The notes: generated by a model not told the origin, from the letters alone. Counted from the stretch's first letter, positions 47,944 to 59,939 are shown. The stretch: DNA of 64,000 bases from Ophiocordyceps camponoti-saundersi (nom. inval.) (GCA_003339415.1 PDHQ01000033.1:160716-224715), one strand, 5' to 3'. A program made the numbers and translations.

Positions 47944-48083
47944 TGTTAAGGGGGTCCACGTGACCAGCCCCGCCCGACCTCGCACACGACCTAGCCTAGC
48001 CATCCTAGCCTAGACCTAGCACACACATAATACACACACATTAGTGCACCCACCCAATGGCCTGTGCCCACCTTGTGTCATCA
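47944..48083 (+). repeat. 3' LTR, unmutated
   Basis: The 140-bp repeat begins TGTTAAGG and ends GTGTCATCA, with TG...CA termini as expected for an LTR. It contains CACGTG and several CCTAG units. It retains CpA and TpG dinucleotides, in contrast to the left copy. It lies 148 bp upstream of the start codon of the NLR-type gene. Confidence 0.93.
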
Positions 48084-48231
48084 TAGACATCAACCCCTGG
48101 TGAAGATATCAGCACGCCTCGTCATCCCCTCCTCTTCCCCCCCTCTCCCTCTACAAGCCCGCTCCCTGACGGTGATTGTCTCCTGTCTCCTTTCCGCAGT
48201 CATCAGTCTTTAGCTCTTCTTTCGTTATAGC

Positions 48232-51200
48232 ATGAGCTCCAAGCATAGACATCGACGTTCCCCAGGTGTTGCATCTTCAGGGGTTCGTCTCACCGAAATC
48301 GTACGCGGTAGAGACGAAAGAAACACAAACTTGGACATCATCGCCATTCACGGGCTTGATACTACATCGCGAGTCACATGGACGTGGAAAGATGGTAAAG
48401 GCAGGAGTGTCAACTGGCTCAAAGCTCCCGACATGCTTCCCAGCGTCGACAAAGAGGTTCGCATCTTTACATGTGACTGGCCGGCCCGTCTGCTTGAGCC
48501 AGCGGCCTTGGTTCAGATGAGTGTCCAGGAGCATGTCAACCTTTTACTGGAAGGCGTCCAGGGAAAGCTCTTCGGAGATGACGCTACAAGAGACGATGAG
48601 CGACCTATCCTCTTCATCGCCTCGTGTCTCGGCGGCCAAGTGCTGGCAAGGGCTCTCGTCAAGGCAAATGAGAAAGGCAGCAGCTATCATCGTCTGAGAA
48701 GGGCGACGCGTGGCATTGTCTTCCTGGCTACTCCCTTCCGAGGCACTTCACTCGCCGACGTCGCCACCTGGGCAATGTTAGGGCTCAATATCAAGGCTTC
48801 GCTCCGTCGTCAAGCAGTGAGCAGTCTCCTCGATAGCTGCCAGGAACCAAACTCGGACCATCAAGAGCTTGTGCAGCGCTTCACCAGTCTAGTTCAAAAT
48901 GAGGACATTCCCCTCGAGATATTCAGCTTTTACGAACTCGGAAAGACGAGCCTACCACGCAAGGCAATCCCTTTCCTACCAGAATCCTTGAGCAAGAGTA
49001 AGCAGGTAAGCATAGAAATGGTTCGTGTCAGTCACACTGACTCACTGTCTGTCTCGTAGCTTGTTAGTAAGGATTCGGCATCACTGGATATAATCAAGGA
49101 CCCGATACCGCTGGGACGAAAACACAATCTAATGAACAAGTTCTCGGGCCCTGATTGCGAGGATTATAAGAAAGTTGCCCGCAAGATTCGCGACATGATT
49201 CGCGAGATTCGAAAGGGAATCGCTCTCGTACAAGCAGATAGATATATGCGGCACACCTCTTACAGCGAAGACAGGCTTCGGATTGTACGACTCTCCGGCA
49301 AAGTGTTGGAAATGAGGCAATGCTATATCAACCTTGCCGTCATTCAGCAGTCGAAAGGCCAGAAGAAGCCAACCATTCCAATGTCGCTCTTTGCTCGCCT
49401 AAACGTCGAGACACCTAGGAAGACGGCCCGAGTTAATCTGGCAACTATATTTGACGAACGCAAACGACCTGACGGCAGCATGATGCGACCCAGGAGAATA
49501 TTGATTCGGGGCAGCGCAGGAGTTGGCAAGACGACCTTGTGCAAAAAGATGGTGCACGAGTTTATTCACGACGTTGAATCAGAACTGCATCGCTCGTGGA
49601 AGAGGCTGTACGATCGCTTAATCTGGATTCCCCTGAGTCGGTTAAAGGACACGCTGGAACGTGCTCGCGAATACAGCCTTGAGGAGGTTTTCTGCGACTT
49701 TTATTTCCATGGCTTGGAATCTGACCATGGACACCACCTTGCTCGACAGCTCGGGCGAAGATTGAATCGAAGAGAGGGTGACAGGACACTTTTTATTCTC
49801 GATGGACTCGACGAAATAGTCAACGACCTCGTTAGCGAAAGTAACAAGGCAGACTTCGTCAAGGAACTGTTGAAGAAACCGAATATCATCATCACCTCCA
49901 GACCACATTTCACAATACCTGACATCCGAGATGTCGACCTCGAATTAGAAACCGTTGGATTCTATCCGGGCCAGGTGAGGGAATATATCAGCCAGAGTTT
50001 TAAGACAGATCCAAGAACGGCAGAGTCTGTTCAGTTCTTCCTCAAAAGCCATGGCCTCGTTAAGGGTCTCATGCGAATTCCCATTCAGTTAGACGCGCTC
50101 TGTCTCGCCTGGGAGACGTTGGAGCCCGGGATAGCGCTGGACACGATGACAAGTATATACAAGGCCATCACGCAAAGGCTTTGCATCAAAGACGCCGAGG
50201 CATTGTGTAAAGGGCCCGATGGGAAACCAGTCACAACTGCGCAGCTTAACGGGCCCGATGCCGAACGCTTGGTCTGCAAGGAGATGGAACTGGTTGAAAA
50301 TGTTGCTTTTGCGGGATTGTTCAGCGAAGTGATAGAGTTCTCGCCACGGCATCAGGAGCAGATCATGAAAGAGTCCAGCGATAAGCTTGGCAGTATTCTC
50401 GTCAACACGACCTTTCCGCGCCTCTCCTTTTTGCGGTCTTCAGACGACTCGAAGACGCAACAAGACGTGTACTATCACTTCCTACACTTGACATTTCAAG
50501 AGTTCTTTGCGGCAAGGTATTTTGTTCGCCATTGGACGTCTCGAGAGCAGATGACTTGTCTGGGCCTCTCTGGCAAAGAGACGAAGCGTATGGATCCCGT
50601 CCAGTTTCTTCAGAAGCAAAAGTACTCGGCTCGCTACGATGTATTTTGGCGCTTCGTCTCCGGCCTCCTGGCTCCAGATGGCGACGGTCGAGGTCGAGAG
50701 TTGCTTGATTTCTTCAACGAGGTTCAGCAGCTTCCACTGGACATCTTGGGCTTCACGCACCAGCGGCTGGTTATGCATTGCTTGAGCGAGGTGTCGGCAG
50801 AGAAGACAATTTTCAGACAGCACTTGGAAAACAAACTCGGGTTGGAAAAGAGACTGAAGCAGTGGCATCTCTTCGAATGCGTCTCTGGAACTCAAGATGG
50901 CCCATTTCTGTCAGATGAAATGGAGTTCAGTACGGTCTTGCGCGATTTTCTTCGAGAGACTTCTGATTACGACGCTCAAGTCTGGTCGCTCAGGAAACTA
51001 AGAAAATGGCCGGCAGTTCCGCGACCCGTATACGAGGAAATTCTTCTATGGCTGGGGGATGGCAAGTCCTCGGAATCCAAGTGCACGGCTCTCGACGTAC
51101 TCGAGGATTTTCAAGAAAAACTGACAGAAGATATCATAGAAGTTGTTGTGCGTCAGTTAGATGACCACGACAAGCGCGTGCAAGAGAGTGCACTCAACCT

Positions 51201-52812
51201 GCTGGAGGCGCAGCCGAGCTTAACTGAGGGGACATTGACGTCCGTCAGACGGATCTTAGACGACGGTAACGGGCATCTACGCCATTTGGCCATGCGCGTG
51301 CTGCTGAAACAGAAAAAGTTATCCGCAAACATGCTAAAGGCTGCAGCCCAGCGGCTACATTATGACGAGGACGGTACAGTTCGATGCGAAGCTCTTGCCA
51401 CGCTCTTGAAATATCCAGAATACCCTTCCGATATGCTCTCGGCTGTGACCCAGATGCTAGACGACCAAGAAAAAATTGTTCGAGAGGTTACTTTATATTT
51501 CCTACAGCAGAAACCGAATTTGTCCAACGAGATGATCAAGGTCGTAAGCCGGCGGCTATACGACGAATGCAGTGAGGTTCAATCGGAAGCCGTTTCGGTC
51601 CTAAGGGAACAATCGACCTTGTCGGATAAGATGGTTGCGGCTTTGTCCCAGATGGTGCACGACCGAGAGACATCGGATTCATTGTGGGCAAACGCTACTT
51701 TTGCCTTGAGAAGGCGACCAAATATACCACATAACACTCTTGTGGCTATAGCCCGAAGGCTAGGCGATGATTCATGGGACGTCAGAAAGGCTGCCACCAA
51801 GACTCTAGGACATCAAGGAATGCTATCTGACGAGATTCTCGCGGTGATAAAGCGGCACCTACAAAACGAAGACATTTCGATCAGGCTTGAGGTCGCCAGA
51901 TTCCTTTTAGAAACTTCACATGGGTCTCATGAAGACGTTCTCGCGGCTGCAAGGCAAGGCCTTGAAAATGAGTATGTTGATCAACGACGCAAGGCCCTGG
52001 AAGCTATGAAACAACAGCCGAGTCTATCCGACAATACTATGATTGCCATAGCGCAGCTTGTAGACGATGAAGATGTATATGTGCGAATAGATGCTCTGGA
52101 GCTTTGTGGAAAGCAACGCGAGCTATCGAACGAGGTCACCACCGCCATAGCGCGACGGCTATCTCCTACGACTGCAAGAACTGATGGCGCCGCCGCCGCC
52201 GTCAAGGATCAGATAGACAGGGCGATCAAGGACATCATCTTCAGCATGCCGAAACGGCTCGACTACTCGAACATAGGCCTGTGGTCGGAGATTTTGCGTT
52301 TGATAGGGAAACGGTGGAACTTTTCTGACGAAATTCTGGCTGCCATGACGCGGCGCCCGGACTGGGAAAACAGATGCTACGAGTCGCTATTCTTTGGATT
52401 TCTGGAGAAGCAGCGGAACGTTTCGGATGACATACTCAGGCTCGTGGGACGACAAGTGATGAAGACACCCTCCGATTTCCCCTCCTCTGTGGAGACGCTG
52501 TTCAGGAGAAACAAGGCGTTTTATTCAACCCTTGTCAGCGGTCCGACTGTGAGACGCACGTACGAAATCCTGTACCGGCGCTTTAAGCAGGAACAACTGA
52601 CTTGGTATGTCGAGGGCGACATGTCTGTTCTAAACACACCCGAGGGGGTCATGAGTGCCAAGATCGACGACATGGAAGAGCTTAAGGCTTCGATCAGTGA
52701 AGCCTTGGAGGATATCTGCTGGAGAGCAACCGAAAGTGAGCCCGATAAGGAAGATTTGATTTCCTCCTCTTTCTCCTCCGTTGTGGACATGCTTGGAATT
52801 CATCGTCTCTAG
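48232..52812 (+). CDS. NLR/STAND protein: alpha/beta-hydrolase, NACHT, HEAT repeats
   Basis: This is a fungal NOD-like receptor-type protein, a class implicated in non-self recognition and regulated cell death. Exons are 48232-49005 and 49060-52812, giving 1,508 residues. The N-terminal effector-like domain resembles the SesB/DUF676 lipase-like group: LDIIAIHGLDTT, then VRIFTCDW, then FIASCLGGQVLARALV and GIVFLATPFRGT. The usual nucleophile-elbow serine position appears to be cysteine (SCLGG). The NACHT core has P-loop RGSAGVGKTTLCKK (about 408-420) and Walker B TLFILDGLDEI (about 501). From about residue 930 roughly eleven tandem HEAT-like repeats of about 33 residues follow, each starting like LSDEIL and with a DxxxxVR mid-segment. 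The intron interrupts the link between hydrolase and NACHT. The gene is intact. Confidence 0.9.
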
Positions 52813-53904
52813 TTTTTTCGAGAAACTCGAAGACGAATTTTCTTATGGTTATGATTCTGTTCTCGTGGTGGCTTGTTTACGAGTCGATCTTTATCAAGGA
52901 CTGGGTTGCGGTGACGTGTATAGTTAATGAGTATGAGCAGTCAGTCTCGGGAACCGGTTTATCTGTGATTTTGACGGTAAGTAGCCTGACAGTCAAGTCT
53001 CGAGGCAGTGATTAATGTACATGTCACAACCGCCTCCTTTCTTCTCTTCTTCCCTGAGCATACATACATGGGTGGGCATGAGAATCAGCCTTTACTGGCA
53101 GAAGGTTATAACAACAGCAAAAAACCCCATCGTCAAAAAAGGAGTGGCGGGCAAGTGGGCTGTCTTGCCCGGGCTCCGGACGGTGAGGAAGCTCACGCAG
53201 TTAAAGGGCCGCGTTCCGGACGGTGTTGAAGGCGGAGGCGGAAGCGGAGGCGAGAGAGTGTAGCCGGTGCTCTCGCTGGTCTTGGGGGTTATACATAGAG
53301 TGACGACGTTTCTATAGGTGGTTATCAGCAGTGGAAGGGAAGAATTCCATCCCCCCCTTGTAGTGTTTTATCTACCGGTAATGTTTTTCCCATGGGCCGC
53401 TTGAATTTCCAACGGCTGCGCCTCTGTAGGAAGAAAGTTGAAGTCACGAGTCATGGTTCATAACCAGCTGCTTTGATATACATACACATACATACATACA
53501 TACGTAAAGAATCCTTTAAGACGAAGAGAGCATGAATGAGTTGTATTTCTTACTCGGCAGTTATTATATATGTATACCTACCTAGTGATCATACTATAGC
53601 TTTTTCTGCCTATGGAGTTGTAGGGATGACAAGTCGAATACGAACTCTCTCCCACGTGGTATAATACGAAGTAAACCCCCCGCTGTAAGAGAGGAGACAA
53701 GGGTAGAGATGGGGATGTTGAGACGTCGATCAAGGCATGTGGTGATGTGGAATCTGCCGGGGGTTTCGTATTGTACATACATACATACATGCCAGCCGAG
53801 CAATGGATTGTTCAACCTCGTGATGGTTGATGATGCTCTCAAGAAGGGGTTTTTTCATGTAACGGATATGTATAAAGAGCCAAGGTGTAGATGTTTCTCT
53901 CTTG

Positions 53905-53942
<38 letters not shown>

Positions 53943-53961
53943 TCTCTCTCTCTCCCCCCCC

Positions 53962-54007
<46 letters not shown>

Positions 54008-54035
54008 TCTCTCCCTCTCTCTCTCTCTCTCTCTC

Positions 54036-54069
<34 letters not shown>

Positions 54070-54112
54070 TCAGATAACTTTGCAACCTTGGTTCTCTCAT
54101 CAGCCAACAAAG
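52813..54112. other. Intergenic 1.3 kb, first spacer of the secreted-protein array
   Basis: No gene was supported. From about 53570 it shares short blocks (CCTATGGAGTTGTAG, GTGGTATAATACGAAG and GCATGTGGTGATGTGG-like) with the spacer at 55440-55650, so the promoter region appears to be part of the tandem duplication. A long CT tract covers 53908-54055. Confidence 0.6.
53908..54070. repeat. (CT)n and (CA)n tract upstream of array gene 1
   Basis: About 145 bp of nearly pure CT with short C runs, followed by a CACACA run ending at about 54068. It lies some 45 bp before the start codon, so it is probably promoter or leader. Confidence 0.9.
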
Positions 54113-55301
54113 ATGAAGATCAGCACTACTACCCTCTCTCATCTCCTCCTCCTCGCCACCGGACTCGTATCAAGCGAGTACGCAACTACAGCCCAACCCT
54201 ACTTGGACTCGATAAAACGCGATGCGGATCGTCTTTCCAAGTACGCGACCTTGGATTCTTCGCACAGGCCGCTAGCACGGTCAGTGCAGGAGGCACGCGC
54301 CTGCTACGAAAGGAGAAATGGCCATAGCACTGTGAAGGACTTGGCAAGGTGTGACGCCCTCAAGATAGAGGAATTCCTCTCTGTATACGAAATCAAAGAA
54401 GCCTTTGCCGCTCCGATGCGAGTCAGAAACCCTGGCGGGGACAGGATCAACTTGGACTCCTCGCCCGTAACTATCACGACCAAGGAGACGGCCCGCAAGT
54501 TGGCCCCAGCCGTTCTGGGCTGGAATATCGCGACCAGGGCTGCGTATGATGACGACAAGGGCGGCCTCATCATGGTTTCGCGCGGCGGCAGCGAGTACAA
54601 TGAATCGAGGGTGGAGGAATGCTCTGACCCCGCCGACCGTTGCAGAATCGAGCTCAAGACGGAGATATCGGAGGCGATGGCCATAGACTTCGTATGCCCT
54701 GGCAAAACCCATTGCACCATCGAGAGCTGGACCTGGCATTATGCTCTTGACGTCAAGTGCAAAGAAAAGAAGTTGCGGCGGAGTTGCGGCAACGTTGTCG
54801 AGGATCTATGCACGGCCAAGCACTTGCAAAGTTGGTATAATAAGGATAATAAGTTGATCGCCAGCGTCAAGAACAACACCGTCTGGGTCGACGACCACGA
54901 GAGCGACGACAACTGCCAAGAGGCGTCGGATGCATCGCGTAACTGCGAAACACTGCACCAGTCGGTGTTCTTCAAGGCCGCGGTACCCCTTTACACCGAG
55001 AGGGTTGCCGTGCTGAAGCCTCTCCCGGATGTGAGCCCGGACGGTGTGATGGGTGAAGAGAAAGGAGAGGACAATGAGATGCAGGTCGTCTATCTAGAAC
55101 GGGTCAGTGAGAGTTTCCCCTTCTTTTAGATACGGGCTAATCTCTTCGTCTTTGCAGGAAGCGAGGAAATGGCATTGCGCCTTTCAGAACGAAAACTGGC
55201 GCTGCTTCAACAATGAAGGCCACTGGCCCTTGGGTAACGCCTTCACAGATGAGAAGACTTGCAATGAAGCTTGTTGGCTAGCACAGTCTTGGAGAGGATG
55301 A
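54113..55301 (+). CDS. Array gene 1: secreted protein with C-terminal 4-Cys module
   Basis: First of four tandem paralogs of an unrecognised family. Exons are 54113-55102 and 55158-55301, giving 377 residues. The signal peptide is MKISTTTLSHLLLLATGLVSS. The ectodomain carries the family core: LGWNIATRA, a SRGGSEYNES segment, then FVCPGKTHCTIESWTWHYAL followed by C/C pairs in SCGNVVEDLCTAKHLQ, and CQEASDASRNC. The second exon is a self-contained module, KWHCAFQNENWRCFNNEGHW...TCNEAC, with four cysteines. The intron is phase 0, right before the module. The AAGATGAAG context supports the start. The open frame upstream of 54113 is only the translated CT tract. No enzyme motif is visible; a beta-rich adhesive or pore-forming protein is possible but unproven. 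Confidence 0.85.
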
Positions 55302-55877
55302 CGTGGTTTTGTTGTTATTGCCGTAGACGAGAGGGGTGAAGTTGCAACTGATGCCTTGCTCTTATATGGCGGTAAGTAAGGTAGTTGCAGTCATTATCGT
55401 AGTAAGAAAGTTCGTGATAACCTCCTCGAGCCGGCAAACGGGCATCGACTCCTGCCTACCTATGGAGTTGTAGGTAGACCGTAGACGGGTTGAATACGAA
55501 GCCCCCCCCCCCGCGCTGCAACGTGGTATATACGAAGAGATGGGACGAAGCTTCGAAGATAGGGGGATCTTGTCATACATACGTACTAGGTTTTGCATCG
55601 AAGTTACTACCGAGATAGGTAGGTATGTGGTGATATGAGATGTGCAGGGTTTATTTAATACAGCGTATAGAACGGATCTCGTCTCCATCATCTGTTAAAC
55701 CTGGCGATAGTGATTGTTGTCTGAAGGAGTTGTCAGTGTGTATGTAATGTATGTATATATATAGCCGAGGTGGGAATGCCATGGGGGCTGCCCTCTTTCT
55801 CTCCTCTGTCTCCCCCCTCTCTCTCTCTCCCTACCTCCAGATCAACCTTCTTCTGTCACAAGTCATAACCCAACAAG
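55302..55877. other. Array spacer 1-2
   Basis: 576 bp. It shares blocks with the spacer upstream of array gene 1. A TATATATATA run lies at about 55752, with CT-rich sequence at 55790-55840 before the start of gene 2. A C run occurs at 55502-55513. No gene is present. Confidence 0.6.
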
Positions 55878-57052
55878 ATGAACAAGATTAGCACGATCCT
55901 CTCTTCTCTCCTCCTCCTCCTCCTCCTCCTCATCACCAGAAGAGCATCAGGCCAATACGTAAACCTACCGGAAAACTACAGGGTGGCCGTAGACCGCGAA
56001 TCGGCCCGTCTTGTCAGGGCCTTCATCCTCGATTCTGACAACCCGCCGATCCGCCGAATAACAACAGAGGAGCCGGCCTGCTTCGAAAGGAAAGCGGCCG
56101 GTTACCTATACGGCGTCCAAACCTGTGCCAGCCTCTACATCGAGACCTTTCTCTCCCTACGCCAAGTCGACAAGGTCGAGGCCTATCCGGAGCGAGCCGC
56201 CGTCCCGGACGGGTCCGAGGCCAACTTCGGCGCCGCGCCCGTCACCATCATCACCAGCAAGTCGGTCCGCAAGTGGGCCAAGGAGACTCGGGGCTGGAAG
56301 GTCGGCGTCGAGGCCGTGGCTTCCAAGGGCATCGGCCTCAAGGTCTCGGGCGAGAACTCGGAGCAGGTCGAATGGGGATCGGAGACGAGGGAGACGGCGC
56401 GCAAGAGGTTCGAGTGCCCTGCCTACACCCGTTGCACGGTCGAGACCTGGACCTGGCATTATACCCTGCGAGGCCTGTGCCAGTACGAGTTCCCGCGGCA
56501 GACTTGCTCTCGCGGGTCGGAGAATCTGTGCGAGGCCAAGCACCTGCAGGCGTCGGAAGAGACGGAGGGGATATCCTTTACGGCGGCGCGGACGACCCTC
56601 TACCTGGACAACGTCGTCCTCCCCCGATCCGATTGCAGGGAGGCGCAGATGGCGACGAGGTATTGCAACCAGGTGAACCAGACGACGCTCTGCACGGTCA
56701 AGGTCGCCCTGAATTCGGAGAGGGTTGTCGTGCTGGAAGATCTCCCCAAGCCGGGCTATTCCGGATCTCTAGCTGGGCTGGAATCGGCCTCTCAAGTGCG
56801 GGAAGACGAAAGCCAGATCAAGGTCGTCTTTATAGATCGGGTCAGTGAGGATTTGAGATGATATTATAATCCGGCTAACGTCTCGTCTTTTTTCCGTCGT
56901 GGCAGTCTCAGAGGAAATGGGACTGCGATCAACAGTTCACACGCTGGTTCTGCTTCGATAATAACGGCCAATGGGGTTTGCAAACCTCGTTCCCGGATCA
57001 GTCGACTTGCCTGAGTGCTTGTCGGCTAACACAGGAAGCTTTCGGACAGTGA
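55878..57052 (+). CDS. Array gene 2: secreted protein with C-terminal 4-Cys module
   Basis: Exons are 55878-56840 and 56906-57052, giving 369 residues. The signal peptide is MNKISTILSSLLLLLLLLITRRASG. The ectodomain contains DNPPIRRI, CASLYIETFLSLRQV, GWKVGVEAVASKGIGLKVSG, FECPAYTRCTVETWTWHYTL, CQYEFPRQTC and LCEAKHLQ. These align with genes 1, 3 and 4 and define the family. The C-terminal exon encodes KWDCDQQFTRWFCFDNNGQW...TCLSAC, the 4-Cys module, again after a phase-0 intron with a GTCAGTGAG donor identical to that of gene 1. This is the best-preserved copy. Exon 1 is noticeably more GC-rich than genes 3 and 4. Confidence 0.88.
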
Positions 57053-57158
57053 CCGGTTTTTCTTTGGGCCGTAGACGAGAGGGTGAAGTTGCGTCTGATG
57101 ACTGATGCCTTGAAGAGGATTATGATAGTATACTTGAAGAGGAAGAGGAAGAGGAAGA

Positions 57159-57274
<116 letters not shown>

Positions 57275-58255
57275 GGGAGAGAGTCATTTGTTTCCCGGAT
57301 AGAGTGACGAGGAAGAAGATGGAACGGAGTTTAACAAGGTTGAAAAGCGGATTATAAAAGACTACCTACTTTGCGGCTGAAGAAAATAGTCATCATCCTA
57401 CTTAAAGTCATAGAGGCTCTGAGAGAAGAATAGGGGACTTTTTCGGCGGGAGCCCGGACATGTCTCCGTCCCCGGATCCCTCGCAGAGTAACCTCCGAAA
57501 ACCGGCTCAACTAAGAGTCTTTAACAACTGATACCCGGAAAGGAGGCAAAGCCACGGCGAGAATAGATAGCGGTAGGTAGTCGAAACAAAGGCCTTGGTC
57601 TAAACCTCTCCTAAACTCACGACTAATCCCATCTTAAAGAATAGGAGTCGGAAGATGGAAATGGGAAATAATACGACAGCCTCGTATGTAAGTTATACGG
57701 AGAATCTTTCTTCACCGAAAAAAAAGAAAGCATTGCTAATCTGCAGACGAGGCTCGACAAGCCCGGCTTTGTTCATTCTTGCAAAGTCCTACATATGTAT
57801 GGCTGTTGCCAAGAGAAGATGGCCAACGACTCGTTTACCCGCATACGAACCTATTCAATTGCCTACTACTGTGTAGGTAGTTGTCTAGGTAGACACCAAG
57901 GGTCCGCTGCTGCAGTATAGTTGTCGTATTCTGTAACCCGTACATACAACAACACGGGATCCCTCGCCTTGGCACACAAGCATAGGCTATGTAGGTAGGT
58001 ATGTATATGTAAAGCCTACGGGTAAATTGCTTTTTTTTCTTCTCCCTCTTTTTTCTCTCTTTCTCTCTCTTAACAAATGACTCTCTCTCTCTCTCTATCA
58101 AACGACATGACTCGGTCTCTGATTTTATCCACTCTATGATGGCTGATGATGTATGTACAATCTGCCTTTGCACAACCGATACCTGTAGATATGCATCTAT
58201 GATTACTACAGATATAAAGAGGCAAGTCTTTTGCCAACTCTCTTCTCTCTTCTCT

Positions 58256-58405
58256 CTTCTCTCTTCTCTTCTCTTCTTCTACTCTTCTTCTACTCTTCTT
58301 CTACTCTTCTTCTACTCTTCTTCTACTCTTCTTCTACTCTTCTTCTACTCTTCTTCTACTCTTCTTCTACTCTTCTTCTACTCTTCTTCTACTCTTCTTC
58401 TCCTC
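58256..58405. repeat. 11-bp pyrimidine satellite upstream of array gene 3
   Basis: TTCTTCTACTC repeated about a dozen times in tandem, flanked on the left by TCTCTTC units, just upstream of the third array gene. Confidence 0.93.
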
Positions 58406-58452
58406 TCCCCCAAAACAAAAAACATACATAGGTAACGAAAAAGCAAAGAAAG

Positions 58453-59894
58453 ATAAAGGCCAGCAATATCCTCTTTTCCCTCGTCATAACCATGACGGGG
58501 CCAGCTCTCGGCCAATACGTGCCCCTGACCAAGCAACAAACTAACGATATAAAGTACTCATCCAACCTATACAAGGACATGTTCCAGCTCGACATGGCCA
58601 ACCCCCCGATTCGGGACCTGCCTTCGACACAACACGAGACTTGCGGTTACCGGAGAAACGGCTTCTTCGCAGGGACCGAGTCTTATTGTTATTATCTCTA
58701 CGTCACCCAGCATCTTGCCCTACGCCAAGTCAGCAACGTCACTGCCTTTCCAAAGCGGCTGCCGACCAACTTACAGCCGATAAGCAACTACGACCACACC
58801 TCGTCCATCGAAATCGGCAACGTCTTGACGAGCCGCACGTGGGACAAGACGGTCGTCGGCTGGAAGATCGGAGTGGACGCCAATGCCGTTAGGGGCGACC
58901 CCTAGAAGAAGACGGTCAAGGTGACGGGCGAATACTCGAACCAGAGGGAGACGGGAAGGGAAGACACCGTGTCACAGAGCCAAAAGTACTTCTGCCCTCC
59001 TCGCAAGCGGTGCGCCGTCGAGCAATGGGTCTGGACTTATCAGGTCCAAGGCCGCTGCCAGTATGTCGCCCCTACGGTTGTCTGCTCTAGTTCTGCCTAT
59101 AATCTCTGCGGATCCGAACATATACAGCATCAGACAAACCTGGTCGGACAGAAGGACCTCAGGACCGTTCACAGCTATACACGTGAACAATACAGCCAGC
59201 AACGCTTCAGAAGCAGGTCAGGGCAAGAGAGTGACTATTACACTTGCAACGAGGCCAACATGGCAGCTTCCTATTGCTTGAGGGAGGGCAACTGGGCAGA
59301 TTGCACCGTCACTGTCCCTTTCACCTCCGAGTTGGCTCACTTGACCTCGCCCCTCAGCGAGAGCGACGACGGGAAAGGTCCCCCGCAGGCGCTCTCACTG
59401 ACATCGATGCCAGAGGTCGACGTAGGAGGAGGCTCCCAACTTCAGGATCCTAATGCTATGAAGGCCGCTATCCAAGCGATAGAGAACCTCGCCAACTTTG
59501 AAATCGACTTTCCCCAACGACCTGAGGACGTGAGTTTCTCTTCTTCCTAACAATAAACCCTGCCCCCGTCTATCTGGCTAATAATATCTCGCCTTTTTTT
59601 CTTTAAAGCCGAAGCCTCCTCCAAATCCATGGGGAGAATCATGGGGTTGCGCTGGTAGCATTCATGGTTGGCGTTGCTTTAACCCCAACGGCCATTGGGG
59701 TATAGGTGGCGAAGCCTTCCAAACTAAGGATAGTTGCGATGCTGCCTGCAAGAGAGTGGAGGTGAGAGCAAGCATTCTTCTTCTTCTTCTTCTTCTTCTT
59801 CTTCTTCTTCTTCTTCTTCTTCTTCTCTCTCCCTCTCTGTCTCTCTCTCTCCCTCCCTGTCTCTCTCTCCCTCTTTCTCTGATTTCGGTCACGC

Positions 59895-59939
<45 letters not shown>

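Larger units (their letters stand above)
42168..48083 (+). mobile_element. RIP-mutated Ty1/Copia LTR retrotransposon
   Basis: A 5.9-kb element is bounded by 140-bp direct repeats (42168-42307 and 47944-48083). The right copy starts TGTTAAGG and follows a polypurine tract AAAGGGGGG, so the element reads on the plus strand. The interior is extremely AT-rich and nearly free of CpA/TpG, the RIP signature. Translated in a single frame, degraded pol motifs remain. An integrase C-terminal-like YTPYT..*NS*AKR lies at about 44451-44505, where TAA sits at an expected Gln and AAA at an expected Glu. A Copia reverse transcriptase region starts at about 45687 with SIRVFLLIIAS and NAFVNAP. The catalytic box reads YVNN at 45984-45995, where YVDD is expected. 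The order integrase then RT is that of Copia. No open reading frame survives. A clean target-site duplication was not found. Confidence 0.9.

Noticed and set aside
42150..48095. Target-site duplication of the Copia element
   Set aside because: The five bases before the left LTR and after the right LTR (AATAT versus TAGAC) do not match, so none is claimed.
53015..53263. 82-residue frame between the NLR gene and the array
   Set aside because: No signal peptide, domain or splice support; composition resembles the surrounding non-coding DNA.
53891..54112. Open frame extending array gene 1 upstream by about 74 residues
   Set aside because: It is a translation of the CT/CA tract and lies before the ATG that begins a proper signal peptide.
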